The notes beneath the pieces were generated by a model. That model was not told the origin of the DNA, did not search any database, and saw only the letters and a program-made list of their open reading frames with translations. This document shows, in pieces, positions 23,301-36,655 of a DNA stretch of 64,000 bases; position 1 is the stretch's first letter, and every line of letters starts with the position of its first letter. Source of the DNA: Romanomermis culicivorax (lineage: Eukaryota > Nematoda > Enoplea > Mermithida > Mermithidae); contig CAWUHX010000027.1 in assembly GCA_963922205.1 (NCBI GenBank), positions 1,240,001 through 1,304,000 of the forward strand. The letters run 5' to 3'. The position numbers and the translations under genes were made by a program.

Positions 23301-26300
23301 TCTGATGAAATTAAGCGAATTTGTCAATTTTGGAGTGAGGAATTAAAAATTAATCTGTGCAACCAAATTTTTCCCCATGTTACAGATCAACCCGGCTTAT
23401 GCGAAAAAACCATGATATTGAGTTGAATAATGACTGATCTAATTCGTGAGTCTTATTATTCTGTGTGTGACTATGAATGTATTCAAAATGATTGATCTGC
23501 TATGTGGTCTTCTACTGTGATTCTGACTAAATTTGTTGAAAAAAACATTGTTTTTTACTACCAAATTTATTTACAAACTTTTTAGTTTTTGATTTTTGAG
23601 ATTCCTATTGGCCTGTAAAATTTGGACCTTAGAAGCCAAATGACCTGTCGAGAAAAAACTAAAAAAACCCTGTTGTAAAGTGAAGTATATAGAGTGATTG
23701 AATGCTGCGTGTCAACTTTGGTTTTCTTGTCAATTGTTATAGTCAGAAACCGAAACCGTCGAATTTAGTTTTTTTGGATTCTTTTCTGTTTACACGTAAT
23801 GAAGTATGAAACTTTAACACGAACTTTTTTCCAGTTAAGCTAGATCAGATTTTCATGGATTATTATTAAACCCAACCCAGGTTGTTCTGTCCCGCTGGTG
23901 TAAAAATGTGGGGAGGAAATTTTGCAATAGACATTCTGAATTTGCACATGCTATAGTGCATAGGACAGCCTACAGCAAATGGAGTATCCCCGTGTCTCTC
24001 TCTACATGGAATTCTGCGTAACAACAGAAAAGAGGCCTATAGTTGATCTACGGAACCACAAAAGATGTAAACAGGTCTGTAGGCAGGGTGGTTGGGGGGC
24101 CATGGCTCCCCGAAATGTTTAAAGTGTTAAAAAAAGGCAAGGTTTTTTCTCCAAGGAAAAGTGAAGTCAGACATGCCAATTTTACAGTAAATCAAGTGAA
24201 AAAATGTGTGGCCTACCCCAGAAAAAAGTTCCTGACTATAGGCCTGGATGTTAACAAAAACAAAAGTCGGACAAAAAACTGACTTTACATTTCTACAAAT
24301 TTATCTTTCAAACATTACAGAATTTTAGAACTGCGTATTTCGTAGGGACGGAACGGGTACTCGGATTCGGATCGGCAAAGATCCGCCCTAATTTTTAGAT
24401 ACAGATCCGACCCGGGTCCGACTTTTGGAATTTTTTGAGATCAGGATCTGGATCCAGATCCGTCGGAGACTGAGATCCGACCATTTTGGGAACTATATCC
24501 ACTTGAGTTTGCATTATTTTTTTTAATTTGCAAACCAACAATAACCAAATTATACCCCATGAATAGTAATTTTTCAACTGTATCACAATTTGCACTATTT
24601 CTGGTGGGACTGTAAATGTGATCTTTGATTAGTTGTAAAAAAGTTGTATTGACTTTACAGATATCCTCTTACTCATGAATAAAAAACAGTCCAAAGCAGG
24701 CTTTTTCCGCAAAGTGCACATTTTTTGGCTGCAAGGAAAAATTATTGATAAGGTGCATTTGGTGCGACTAAGAAGGTCAAAATCTCAAAATTTTCGGCTC
24801 TTCGCGGCGGCAATCGCCATTGACCATAATATTCAGTACAATTAAGCTGAAACATGGCCAAAAAGAAGTGTAGTATCATTCCTCAGTTATCCCCTCGTTT
24901 TCTGAATGAAAATCTGAAGCGAAATTATTACAAATTTTCATTTGTTCATACATTTATTTTGAAAAGGAAAAACTTGTTCAGTGCAGAATTTCTCTGGTCA
25001 TTTCTGCACGGTACAGATATAATAAGCTCACAAAAAAGCCTAGTCTAAAGATTTTGAGCTCTTACTTCTCATATCAATGAGTATAATAGTAAATATTGAA
25101 CTGCTGAGAGGTATAAATTCATCCGATCCGGATTCGATCGGATACTACGAAGCAAGTTTTTAAATGTCCGGAACCGATTCAGTCAAAAAAGTGGACGCGT
25201 CCCATCCCTACCATTTCAGAAACTATTTGAGGTCGATCGATGATTAGTCCCATTTTCAACATGGTTTATCGAGTGGATGCAAATGGTTTATCGAACGCAT
25301 GTTTTGCTATCGAGTAAGCTTCGGTGGCTGCTGAGATCAGACATAGGTAAAGTTATTGTCGCTCACCACATTCATGAAAACTACAGTGTAAAGGCATACG
25401 GGAAACGGTTTGGTGCAACATTAGTTGTGGGCGATCGAAAGCGTTACAGCATGTGAAATTTCAGAATTTACACTTGAAACCCTCATGGGTCGTAACGTCA
25501 TTGCAAATTTAATTTTGGTTCTTTTACGACATTGAATGAAAACTGAAATATGTTATTTATTCCCGAAAAATTGGGGATCAATGGAATTTTCAAATATAGG
25601 TACCGATATTTCAGGAGAAAGATGAAGTAGATCAATCCAAAATGGCAAAAAAACTATGCAATACGACTGCATGAAATCTAGCAGGTTGATAATATTATAA
25701 TCCTATTTAGACTGCCCCATAGGGAGGCGTATGAGGAGGTATTAACCCTACCTAAAGTCTTAGAAATTGATCGCCGCCGGTTGCCTAATTTTGGGACAAA
25801 ATGATATGTTTAGTGGAAATTTGCATAGCTACACTACCCCGCAAATTTTCAACTTTACTTCTACCTGAAAAATCCGACCTTGGGGACCTCTGATCCTATT
25901 GCAGTAAATTGTTAAAATTAGAAAATTTCACGCCTTCATGTTTTCTTTGTTCTCTAGTAACATTAATCAAACTATAAATTCCAAAAAGTCACTGAAGTCT
26001 ACGAAGAAACAGCACGCCAAAAACATTCCAGTAATTGGCTGATTTTAATCAAATTTGAAAAACAATATTTTTTATCCAATTGAAAAATTACCTGACTTTA
26101 GTCGCATAATTTAATTTTTTATATTTTGTCAATCTATTTCAGACTTTGATCACTTGTCTCAATGAAAATTCCATCAATTGAAATAGAAATTTAAAGAATG
26201 TTGTTTCGGTCATCGTAATTGAAAATACGCTTCTATTCTATGTATACTTACAGAAATCTTGATCTAAAATATTATCGATCAGTGACTCGTCGGGCATTCT

Positions 26301-29300
26301 AACCAACATATCGGTTAAATCGTAATTGGCAAAACCGAAGTCTTTTGCCACCGATGCCAAAGCCGCTTGCGCGTCCTGATTCGAATATTCTTCGTTGGTA
26401 TGTTCATCCGCTGATTCGCCGGCTTCTTCATCGGGAGTATAAACTGAAATTTATGCTACACTCTAGAATCGTAATCAGGCGTACATTATTTTGGTTTCTC
26501 CCGGATTTCATCTGGTAATTTTCTCCAATTCCTTTCTTTTTATTCTTTGCTTTTTATAAAATGCTAGTATGCGTTATGTTTGTAATCTATTGCTCACACT
26601 TGTTTTTATAATTTCTTTATCTTGCTCCCCTCCTTTTTATTTGACACTTTCTCCCGTTTTTCTCTCGATTAGATGTTATATCATTTTAAATTTTACCCTC
26701 TGACAAGGTTTTTCATCTTTTTTAATTATATCCGTTTTTCAGTTTAAATTATAAGTATAGTTTAATTTTTCTTTTCATTGAACGCCTTATGTATTTTTTC
26801 ATTTTCCTTTCTGCATTATTGTTTTATTAAACTTTATTTCCTTTTTATTGAAATGATATTTTTCAATTATTTCTCTTGGTTGATAGTTAACTGTTTCATT
26901 TTCCTTTCTCGTTGAACTTCCTATTTATATTTTTTAAATATTTTTCATGATCCCTCTTCTCTGTCAGATTATTTTTAATTCAACTTCGACTTCGATAACA
27001 GAAAAAGGTAACGCAATAGATGAAGTTTAATTTATCCGCTTACGGGGTCTTATAACCGCCATGCCATGATCGCTGTAAGGACCGATAGAGACTGTTTGCT
27101 TTTTCTTTCTTTTTCGCGTTGTTTTTTTGCCAGTCGTCTTTTTGGAGCGCTTCTTGTCTTTTATTTGGTTATTGACCAAGTTAGTGCTGACTGCTTCTGG
27201 ATTAGCTGGAATTGGGAGTAAAAAAATTACAATAGAATCTAATGCAGAAAAAGTCAATTGATTAAAAAAATACTTCCGCAGTATATGGGATTTGTTAGCG
27301 ATGGGATTTTTTATTCCAAAATTTTTCAAGAATTAAAGGAAAACTCTTCCAACTGACACTCAGTGGCACTGCTCTAGCAATTAACCGGATAGTTATAAGT
27401 TCTCTCCACGCAACTTACTCGAATTTTTATGCAAGTCTTTGCTTTGATGTTTATAGCATCGGAATGATCCATCTTCGGTCAATCCAACCGGTAAGGCTGT
27501 CATTGGGCAAGGCGGTTCGGGGCAATCGTCGGAACCCCTATACGTACAATTTCGGAATAATGTTTGTTCGTTATGAGATAAAATGTGTTTTGGACACATA
27601 ATCGAGTAAGGGAGGCATTTTTCTTGACATTTGTTCTCTTTCGAATCACCCGCGCCAAATTTATAGGCGCATTTTCTCGGCACGACGCCCAGATCCAAGT
27701 GGCGCCTGAAAATGAAGATTCTATAAAATAATGTGTGCGTTATTTCCGGTGCGAAAAATGCATAACAATCAATTACACACTTTTCCTCTTGATATCATAT
27801 AAATCATATGAGGTGAAAAAGCTTACGAAGGCCTTTTTATCGCTTGAAATCGTTTAATTTGAGCCAAACGTTTAGAATTTGATCGATTATAATTGGAGCA
27901 TTTTAAATCGTAAAAAGCTTGACCGCAACTATTCGGAAATAGACGCGCGGTTGAACCAACGATTTTCGATTCAACATGACTTCGACGGAGATCTTTACAC
28001 GTTAAATTTAAGTTTTTCTTTAATAAATATAGCTGACGTTTGGCTTTCGATAAAAAGGCGCTCGACACTGAGCTGCAACAAAGAAAAGAAAACAATACTA
28101 ATTTCGATAGGAAAAACTACTCCATTTCTTTACTTTTGAACTTTACTATTCATAATAAACTACCGTGGATCTAAAAATATCAATTTGTTGACAAAATCTG
28201 TTTTATAGAACATTTTTATAGTGTTACATATTTGATCAGTTTCTGGACGCTGTGAGCGGAAATTACTAATCTGCAGCATACAAATTGTACGCAAAAATGT
28301 TATTAACCAGACATGATATGAAGAAACATGAGAAAGATAGACATGTCTCTGGAATGGAACCAACAGTCATCCATTGTACTTATTGACTTACCCTATATTC
28401 ACGGGGGTGTAGCTCAAATGGTAGAGCGCGCGCTTAGCATGCGCGAGGCACGGGGATCGATACCCCGCACCTCCAAAATTTTTGTTTTTTATGGTAAGAC
28501 CATAAAAATTGCCTGACAATGTTGCCTTAAGAGATTTAATCTGACTTAGCCGTTCAGTATCCGAAAGCTATTAAAATATAGGTCAAAGTGTCAAAAAAGT
28601 TATTTCCGGTAATTTTCACTAATCTGCCCACTTGTGATGTGCGTCGGATATCCGGATAGATATTTTGAAAAACGGATATCCGGATATTTTCACTGTTCAA
28701 AAAAGCAGTAAAGGTTACTGAGAAGTTATGTGCTCCATTATGGGGTGTCAGCGAATTCCGAATAGGGTGATTCCAAGCGAGCGATGAGCAATTTCATAAC
28801 TCTTTTCTCATATTTTCCTTCTCTACCTTATATTTTTGTTTGTATGTATTTCTTTTTTCTTTCGTTTCTTGTGTGTATTTCACATGTTTTCCTTTATGTG
28901 TATTTTTACGTTTTCATTTTTTGTCTATGCCTTCTTCTTTCATTTTCTTAAATATCAAAATGCAAAAACATACATAATCGAAAACATAAGCAACACACAG
29001 AACGGAAGAAAAAATAAATAAATACAAAGAAAAATACATGGGAAAGAAGGAAAATGTGGAGAAAGTGTTATTACATTCTCTATCGCTCGTTTGGAATCGC
29101 CCAATTGCGAATTCGCTCACTTGGGAATCGCTCAATTAAGAATCGCGCTCAGTTGGGAATAGACCCTACATGTTTACACAACGTTTCAACAACAAAACAA
29201 GATAAGGTTCAGTAGTATTGTAGTTAACCCAGTGTATTATTACTTAATATGTGACTTCTTTTTACCTCTTTGCAAACAACATTAATAATATCCGGATATG

Positions 29301-32300
29301 GAAATTTTTCTGGCGCACATCACTACTGACTACTTGTCACCGCAAAATCAAACATTACTTATTGTTATCAACACTATCGGCAATTGGAGGCACAATGAAA
29401 TTATCGTAATCAAACTTTGGTAAACTCATATTCCCTGTATGCGACATATCATCGTCGCTATCCGAATCACTGCTCGATGGTTCCAGACCTGAAATATTTA
29501 AGCATAGAATATTTGAGGTGTTTTTTCCAAAAATTAAAATCATATATTTTTACCCAACGGAAATAGATCCGTATTATCGAAATCGAAATCTTCGACGATT
29601 CGACACATTTGATTGACGAAACCGATTTCGCGATACTTGCCAGTCATTTTCAATTTACGCTTTTTCGGTTTCAGACGAATCACTTTTTTGGGTTTCGTTG
29701 ACGGAGCGGCGGCGGTGGCGACGTTGGGGGCGCGTTGGACGACGCCCGGTATTGTGTCTTGGTTGTTAATTGTGTTGCTAGGGGCTGCCATAGGCGTTTG
29801 ATTTGTTAGAACAGTCGCAACTTTTGGTTGATCGACAAGTTTTTTGTTCGGTGAAGGAATGGTCGTATGGGGATCTGTGTTATAAGAAAATATTAAGGGA
29901 AAAAATACACGAAACACGATTCAAAATTATGTAAAAAACTAAAGACTGAATTTTACAGCGTTTCGAAATTTCAAAATATGGAAAATTTTCAAAGCCTTTG
30001 TCAGAAATTCATCAAAACTTGGTCCTATACTAGAAAACTATTTTTGAAGTAAATATATTTAAATGTCAAGAGAAAAGTAAAGCCCAATTCAGCAGAATTT
30101 TGAATTTCGTTACGCAAAAGATGAATTTTAGGACAGAATTCTCATACATTATGGGTCAAAATCCTTCATTCCTCCAATCTTTGCCAAGATGAAACGATTC
30201 GAATTATAAAACTAATCCACAAAATTTTACCTAAACCGGGTACACTAATATCGCTAATTAAGTAGCAAATTTTTCCATCCTGTTGCTCAATCTGACGAAT
30301 AATCTGCTGCCGCGGTTGATTCGCATTTGATGGATACGGATTAGTGTTCAAAATCCCATTGCTGTTATTATTATTAGTATTACTAGGTAATAGCGAAGAA
30401 CTGAACGGACGAGGAATCGAGACTGAAGGCGATGGCACGGGTGAAGCGAGCATGATTTCGGCCTGAAAATAAAGCTTAACTTTTAAAAAGTACATCGTGG
30501 GGAAAATCCCTCAAAATTTGGGATGCTTGAGAAGAATTTCATGACCTTATCTATAATTTTACCACCACGACATTTTTGAAATATTTGATGTACATATCAG
30601 TCGTGTCCTAAGTGTAGACTTAAGCTTAAGTCTGAATTGATAAAATGTTGTGGTGGTATAATTGTAGAAAAGGTCCGAATTTTAAGCTTTCAACTTGAGG
30701 GTATCTTACCGAGGGCCTTGTAGAATGAGATCGTAAAATTGGCGGCAAGTTCGACGAAATAAGACTCTGACCAGATAGTGGATTTTGACCATTGGAAATA
30801 ACGAACGAACACTCCTGAATAAGACAATAATTCTAAAAATAGTAGCGCCTAAAGTATGAAGCCTGCGTTTAAACATAATTTTGATTTGCACAAATCTTCG
30901 ACAGAAAATTGTTCAGATTTACTTGATTTTCCGTCGAAATTGTTTGATTTTGGAAAGTTTGCTGTAAAAACGGAGAATTGGTCGTTTGCTGATAAATATT
31001 CTTATTCGGGAAATTATGCCGAACATTTCCCGACGATTGACTAGCCGAACTTTCGACTGATAAATCGCTGGGTACTGGCGACAAAATGTTATTCGTCATT
31101 ATCGACTGTTGCTGTTGAAAATTATTAAAACTCCGTTGTTGTAATGCGACAAATTTTTGGGGCGTATTCGGATCCGATGACGACGAATTTGGCGGACAAA
31201 GAAACGGATCGTCCGATCTTAATAAGAAATTATGATCCGCGAGCACGAAATTTTTCTGCGGAGATTTCAAATTTTGATTCGGCGAATAAATTATACTATT
31301 TTCGGGGATAGTATACAGCGTTATAGTATTTGATTCGTCCATCAGTTCTTTATTTCCTGGGTTGAAAGTCAATTTCGACAATAATTCGGGGTTGTTTTTC
31401 GCAATATCGGCCAAAGAAACGTTCGGCGGGGGCGGCGGTTGGACATGTTGATTTTGTACATTTGATCGCCAGGGACTCTGAGGGCTACAGTAACCGTTAT
31501 TATTATTGTTATTTGTATAATGCATCGACGATGATGACACTGATACTTGAGAATCAGGTCGCGATGTTACGGAAAATTCCTGATTATGATAATTCGATGA
31601 ACTGGGCGTCGATCCACTCGATCCTTGATGATTTATATACAAATTTTGCTGCATCAAATATTGACTTTGCTGTTGCTGCTGATTATCCACCGTAAAATAT
31701 TCATTGGCAGTACTATCACAATTGTTGTTGATATTATTGTTCGGCGGAAAACCAGACGGCGGTGCGGCGAAATTTGCATAATTTTCGTTCAAATTTTTGC
31801 TTTCCTGAGTAGATTTTTGCGATTTGGTGGACTTATTCGTCGACTTTTTCGTGCTCTTTATCACTGGATCAGTGGTCGTCGTCGTAGATGAAGCACAGCC
31901 AACGGAATCTTTGGCGCTTTGTTCGACACTGGATGCATTTTTCGTTTTACGTGTTTTTGGTGTTCTCAAACCCATCATTATCAAATGCGTGCCACAGTAT
32001 TTGGAACTGAAATAGATATAGAAAATGGATTATTAAAAAGCAAAAGGATTTATTCCGTTACTATAAAAGAAAAGATATTGATAGCAGAAAAAGAAAAAAC
32101 GAAGAGAAAATGAAATAAAATGAAATGATAATGATGTGAAGAAAATGAAACCAAAAAAGATACACATTCTATGAATTGCCTTACTCAAGTTTCATTCGAT
32201 GGGTGTTTTAACTTTCCAAAATATCAGAAAATTCAATTTTTTACAGATAACGATAATACCCAAGGAAATATACAAAGTTTGGATCAAAGGTTTCCACCAA

Positions 32301-35300
32301 GCTTTTTTTGTTTTGAAAATCATGAACCAAATGGCTGCTATGCATAAATTTTTAGGAGCCAAATTTAAATTTTGGGGACCAAAAATTTATTATTGAAGAA
32401 TATCGAAAAATAGGCTTGTAATACACTGTAATATATGGATACTAAATCAAACCTTCTCCGAAGATTCGGCTTGAGTTCAAGTCCTCCTGTTTTTCCAGCG
32501 CGTAGTGCCAGCAAAATTTTAAGATTCTGAATTCTAAAATGCTGGAAAATCAATTCAACGATGGCTTATTCAGTACGCGTAAGGTTCAAATTTTCTGTTC
32601 AAAACGGGTCTTCATCAACATACAATTTAGAAAAAACTCATACTTTCATAAGTTTGAAAAGTTTCAAGTTGAACTTCAAATTTCTGGAAATCACTTCCAT
32701 GGCGGATGTGAATACAAACTCGGCTCCATGTTTGAAATTAAAGTTACAACAAAGTTGGAAAATTTGAAATTTTGACGTCTTGAATGCACCAAAATTCATC
32801 TTTTCTATGACAAACCGTCATATCTTTTCCTTTTTCGAAAATCATTTTCTCCAAAAAATTGATTTGCGGAAAAACAGTGGACAGACTAATCCGAAGAATT
32901 TTAGAATGAAACCCGACGCGGCCGAAAAAATTTTTAATGTTTCTCTGATTTTATCTGCTCACTGAGATCAGACATGCACGGCGAGAATTTTCCGAGGGGA
33001 GGCTCCTTGGCATACATGCACGGCATCGAAATTTTGCTTGGTGTTAGCCAAGATTGGAGGTGGAGTAGAATTTTTTTTTCTTTCTTGAAAACGAAAAGAA
33101 AGGTCTAGAAAGGTCTTCTAACAGTCAGGCAGCACATTCTTCACCCTATATAAGTCAGATATGTGAAATCATTTACTTCGACAGCACTTTTTAAAGTTTT
33201 AATGTTACTTCTTTGGAATCAAGTTTGGTTTGTTTAGAAAAATTGTTCAATTACAGCAACATCATTTCCATCTTTATGACGACTTTGTCCTCTCTATTGC
33301 TTATTTTCCTACGTCATCTTTTCAATCATCGTCAGGGGGAGTCAAATCTGCTGGGGGTCAAACCTTCAACGTACATGTATGGTCCAGGACCCTTAAATAA
33401 CTAAAAAAGCCTGGTTTTCGTATTATCTAGAAATCCAATTTTTTGTGCTTCGCGCCGTAAAGCGCTATCTTTAAGGTCTCTGAGACGAGATCAAAATTAT
33501 TGTTTTTTCTTTGGATTATTTTTCCATCTTTTCGAGGAAATTTCCAACTTATTTCGTTAAACCAATTACTCAAAATAGACAGGGACCAACCAGCGATTCT
33601 ATTCTCTGTCAGACCTAATTTTCCAGTTCAACCTGTCGAGGCTTCAGGAGCTGTTAAATGTATGGTCACGACATGACTCGCGATACCGTCCCTCTTGTAT
33701 ATTTTCTAATCTTTCACTCACGTCTTTAGCTTTTTGTTTCGCTCCCCTTCAAAAGAGCTTATGTACATCGCAAATATTTGCCTAGCACTTCAGCCAAAAA
33801 AACAAATTTCGCCGCATTCAGACGAGCATAATGTCGTATGAATAAAAATACGAGATTTAACGTTATTCAGAGATGGAGATGGAAATACAAGATATAATCA
33901 ATAGAGCAGAAAATAAAACTATATGGAGAAAAACTGTAAAATTATCGCACGAAAAATTGGGTAAATGGCCCACCAATTCGTGACGTTGGTCAATTTACAA
34001 ATATAAAATCGAGATTTTGGTTAAGAAATTGAACTTTTTCATTCCTGGTTATTTTCGTTTAAGTCAAAATTAAGGAGATCGTTGAAAAACAAGACTAGAA
34101 ATGCAGGTTTCAAGGTTCTTCTCGCAAACTTTTTTCAACTACTTACTTCACATTCGCCTGTTGTAAAACTGCGTTATTACAAGGTATGCTTTTGGTTCCG
34201 GTAACTCGAACGTGAGCGCAGGGCTTATAAGGCGCCGATGAGTCGTTCAAAATATGCCTGATGCAAAATTTGAACCCGTTTATGCAACGTTGGCGGCAGG
34301 GCGTTTGCGTTTGGCCGTCTTTTTCCAACGTCACGTAACCACACATAGCCGACGGTTGTTTAGGCGCTTTGAGATTTGTGGTGATCGGAGCTGTTGGCAC
34401 TGTTGTAACGCTGAATTTTTGACCCGTGGACGTTGGAGCTTGTCCGACGATCAATTCTGATTGCAATTGTTGTTGATGGACTATCTGGAAGCTCTCGGGA
34501 GCAGTTTCGCCACCTAACATGGAAGGAAAATAAGATAAATCAAGTTAATCAATAAGATGTACTTACTATACATGTAATTGCGGCGTAGTGCTATAGGAAC
34601 CCCCCCCCCCCCCCAGAAATTTTTTTGATGAAAAATGTCAATTTTGGAACAAAAAATGGCCAAAAACGTCAATTTTCTCGGCGCTTCGCACCATGAATCA
34701 GTGTTTTTTTTGTACTCGGCCCGTTTGTACTAGTACAAACGACCTCTCAAAAACTGTTTGTACTCCAATATTTGCGAAAAATTGCTAAAAAGAGCATTCA
34801 TTGTTATAAAATGCAAAAAACATGCTGTGAAATACGTTGGCTATTTTCACGAGACACATAGGAAGGCTATGAATTCAGACACATAAAACACTTGATCATG
34901 AGACACAGAACATGCACTAGTGAAATACTCCACAAAAAGCTTTTATTATGCTATAGCTGCTAGTACGTCGTTATCGATGGGGACGCATAAAAAGCAAGTC
35001 CATTATTGATACTGATGGCTGTTGAGTGACAAAAAATTTTTTTCCTAAAAATTTTGTTTGTACCAGTACAAACGAAGCCAAAATTTTCGTTTGTACTCTG
35101 GACCATTTCGTTTGTAAAGTACAAATAAAAAAAACACTGCCATAAATACATTTTTTACGGGTTTTTCAAGACAAAAATTACTATTTTTCAAACCGTTTTT
35201 CGAACTTCTTTGGTGAAAAAATCAATTTTTCCCTAAAATTTTTGGGAAATCAGTGATCCCCCTCAGACCTCGGGGCCCCGTTGCAACTACCATGATCATT

Positions 35301-36655
35301 TTTTTCAAGAACATTGCCATTTTTGGGCAAAAGCTTTTCCAACAAATTCTTGAAATTTTAATATCGAATTTAAGGCGACTGACTATAGCAAATCTTTGCG
35401 TGTCTTATTATTCATGAATAAAAACCGAATTCATAAAGCAAAGAATTTTCCTAATTTCGGATTAAATTATAAATTAATATCAAAAATCTGATTAAAGCGA
35501 AAAGTCTTTGTCTGGTGTTGAAAAAATATACGTATGAAATAATGCAAACCAGATACATAGGAATAAATTTATGTCTCTATTCAAGTCAAATTGAGTAATA
35601 GTATGCAGAAAACATTTGTATCATTTGCCAATGAACCTTCAACGGGAACATATTTTGATTTTGAATCAAGCATCGTTTAACCAGCTTCAATTTGAAATGA
35701 TATGAGAAAACAAGAGACCAGTTTACTACATCCGTAGAATAAAATAAGAATACAATCGGAAATGAAAAATAGGTGAAATGATCAGAACGAAAAAACTCGA
35801 GAATGACAATTCCAAAAAAGGTAAACACAACTTGAGACGGAAGCAAATCATGAAATAGTGGAGGAAAAATAAATAAATTATCAAGAGCTTGGTATTGCCA
35901 TTTAGTTGCTAAACTAAATACTCGCATAGTAGATATAAACTCGCGGGAGACTAAAAACATCCGAAAATTTTAATCGAAATTTTGCATTACAGAAACGAAC
36001 AAATGATAACGTAGTCTTTTGACTTTAAACATTTGCAGATAAACTTGAATCGAATCACCGAAATTGAATAATAATACTAATTTTTTGACTCTAATTTTTA
36101 GCCCGATAAGAGGCAACTTCGCCTTCGTCGGGCTAATTATATTGCTTCCATGTTACATATATTAAATATCCTTACTTGGCATAATCTCTGACGAATGAAC
36201 GACGTAAGCCGTCGATGTAGACGGCGGGAAAGACAAAGCGTCGACCAAATCCAAATCCGGTCGACAAACACCATCGAACTGAATCTCGTTGACATTCCTG
36301 ATTTCTTGATTTTTTGTTTCGTACGGCTGGTTATTATTGAGCGTATATTCGTTATTTTGTTGTTGTTGATTGAACGACGACGCGACGGCGACTGGCGATG
36401 ATAAATTTTCATTGTTGCATATATTGGTCGGTATAGTCGCGCCAAGTTCTAACGACCCCGAGGGAGGAGTCGCTTCCGATGGGCGACGGTTAAATGTCGT
36501 TTGATGTTGTTGATAGCCTATTTCGAAAGAGGGCGGCGGCGGTCGATGTAGAAGATCATTATGCTCGAAGAAAAGACTAGCGGGACCTGCCGATTGGGTA
36601 CTTGTCGTGGGCGGAGTTAGTAATATCAGTTCATTATCGTTCAATAAATTATCAC
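20374..36655 (-). CDS. INO80D: INO80D-like chromatin-remodelling subunit, exons 2-13
   Basis: Twelve exons join with matching phases: 36655-36176, 34513-34147, 32006-30923, 30814-30710, 30462-30231, 29874-29554, 29488-29359, 28072-27827, 27705-27419, 27205-27044, 26443-26252 and 20816-20374 (TGA). Two zf-C3Hc3H domains identify the family. The first spans exons 3-4 (CGY..C..RCINGFKFCIRHIL...APYKPC...YCGTHL). The second is in exon 10 (KCAY..CQEKCLPYSIMCPKHIL...LFRNC...CYKH). INO80D is an accessory subunit of the INO80 remodeller; KANSL2 of the NSL complex shares the fold. The YCGTHLIMMG tail after finger 1, and the length, favour INO80D. Between the fingers lie Gln/Asn/Ser-rich disordered exons, a basic KPKKRKLK stretch and a DDLFPL-like acidic motif (DNTDLFPL..EPSSSDSDSDDD). 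The last exon is Ser/Thr-rich. Introns are large and full of MITEs. Confidence 0.87.
21202..22543. mobile_element. MITE (CATACCTGTA family), middle layer of the nest
   Basis: Left half 21202-21371 and right half 22467-22543 together equal a normal family member in reverse orientation. Perfect CTTTCAGA on both sides (21194-21201 and 22544-22551). Confidence 0.9.
21372..22466. mobile_element. hAT-type element, innermost layer of the nest
   Basis: Starts CAGGGTTTTTTTTTG, ends AAAAAAAACTATG, with perfect GTTGGGGG on both sides (21364-21371 and 22467-22474). It splits the MITE exactly. Its subterminal CAAGCCA/TGGCTTG motifs also appear in the outermost element, so the two are related. Confidence 0.88.
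24072..24246. mobile_element. hAT-type MITE (CAAGCCTGTAG family, inverted)
   Basis: Starts CAGGTCTGTAGG and ends CTATAGGCCTG; flanks GATGTAAA and GATGTTAA match at 7/8. The body is the reverse complement of 4362-4560. Confidence 0.75.
24343..25210. mobile_element. hAT-type element with TAGGGAYGG ends
   Basis: Ends TAGGGACGG and CCATCCCTA, typical of many hAT elements, and subterminal GATCCG-rich palindromes. Flanks GTATTTCG and CCATTTCA share ATTTC, an old duplication. No transposase is seen. Confidence 0.6.
25708..25892. mobile_element. hAT-type MITE (GCCCCAT/GGGGACC family)
   Basis: Perfect ATCCTATT on both sides (25700-25707 and 25893-25900). A relative with its own perfect duplication is at 43105-43283. 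Confidence 0.85.
28403..28475 (+). tRNA. tRNA-Ala (AGC)
   Basis: A 73-base cloverleaf. Acceptor GGGGGTG pairs with CACCTCC and the discriminator is A. D arm GCTC..GAGC; anticodon stem CGCGC/GCGCG with loop TTAGCAT and anticodon AGC at 28436-28438. T arm CGGGG/CCCCG. The internal promoter boxes are intact (TAGCTCAAATGG; GGATCGATACC), and a T-run terminator follows within 20 bases. There is no intron. It sits on the opposite strand inside an intron of the INO80D-like gene. Confidence 0.96.
28632..29325. mobile_element. hAT-type element (TAGTGATGTGCGC ends)
   Basis: Ends TTGTGATGTGCGTCGG and GGCGCACATCACTA, followed inwards by ATCCGGATAT motifs. Flanks CTGCCCAC and CTGACTAC match at 6/8. The interior shows repeated GAATCGC..CAATT units near 29090-29160 and no gene. 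Confidence 0.65.
32007..34146. other. INO80D-like gene intron with decayed repeats
   Basis: Contains fragments of the GCGCCGGAAAATTTT repeat family (about 32490-32800) and of the CAGACATGCACGG MITE (about 32968-33060). I see no exon-like segment or intact element. Confidence 0.5.
34567..35290. mobile_element. Decayed MITE (CATACATGTAA family) with nested hAT
   Basis: The left end ATACATGTAATTG and internal blocks follow the 44792-45201 and 48902-49318 copies. The right end (CTCGGGGCCCCGTTG) has lost the terminal ACATGTATG. Interrupted by 34699-35139. Confidence 0.6.
34699..35139. mobile_element. hAT-type element (CAGTGTTTTTT family)
   Basis: Starts CAGTGTTTTTTTTG and ends AAAACACTG; flanks CCATGAAT and CCATAAAT match at 7/8. 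It carries the unoccupied GGGACGCA target of MITE 4362-4560. Confidence 0.8.

Larger units (their letters stand above)
20913..23672. mobile_element. hAT-type element, outermost of a triple nest
   Basis: Starts CAGGTTTTTTTAGG and ends CTAAAAAAACCCTG, with perfect TTGTAAAG on both sides (20905-20912 and 23673-23680). It lies in the last intron of the INO80D-like gene. Non-coding. It includes GGCGCGAAGCGCC-type palindromes and an AT-rich body between 22552 and 23672 with no gene. Confidence 0.9.

Noticed and set aside
20374-36655. Assignment of the two-finger gene to KANSL2 rather than INO80D
   Set aside because: Not excluded, but the tail after finger 1 and the long disordered region between fingers fit INO80D better.
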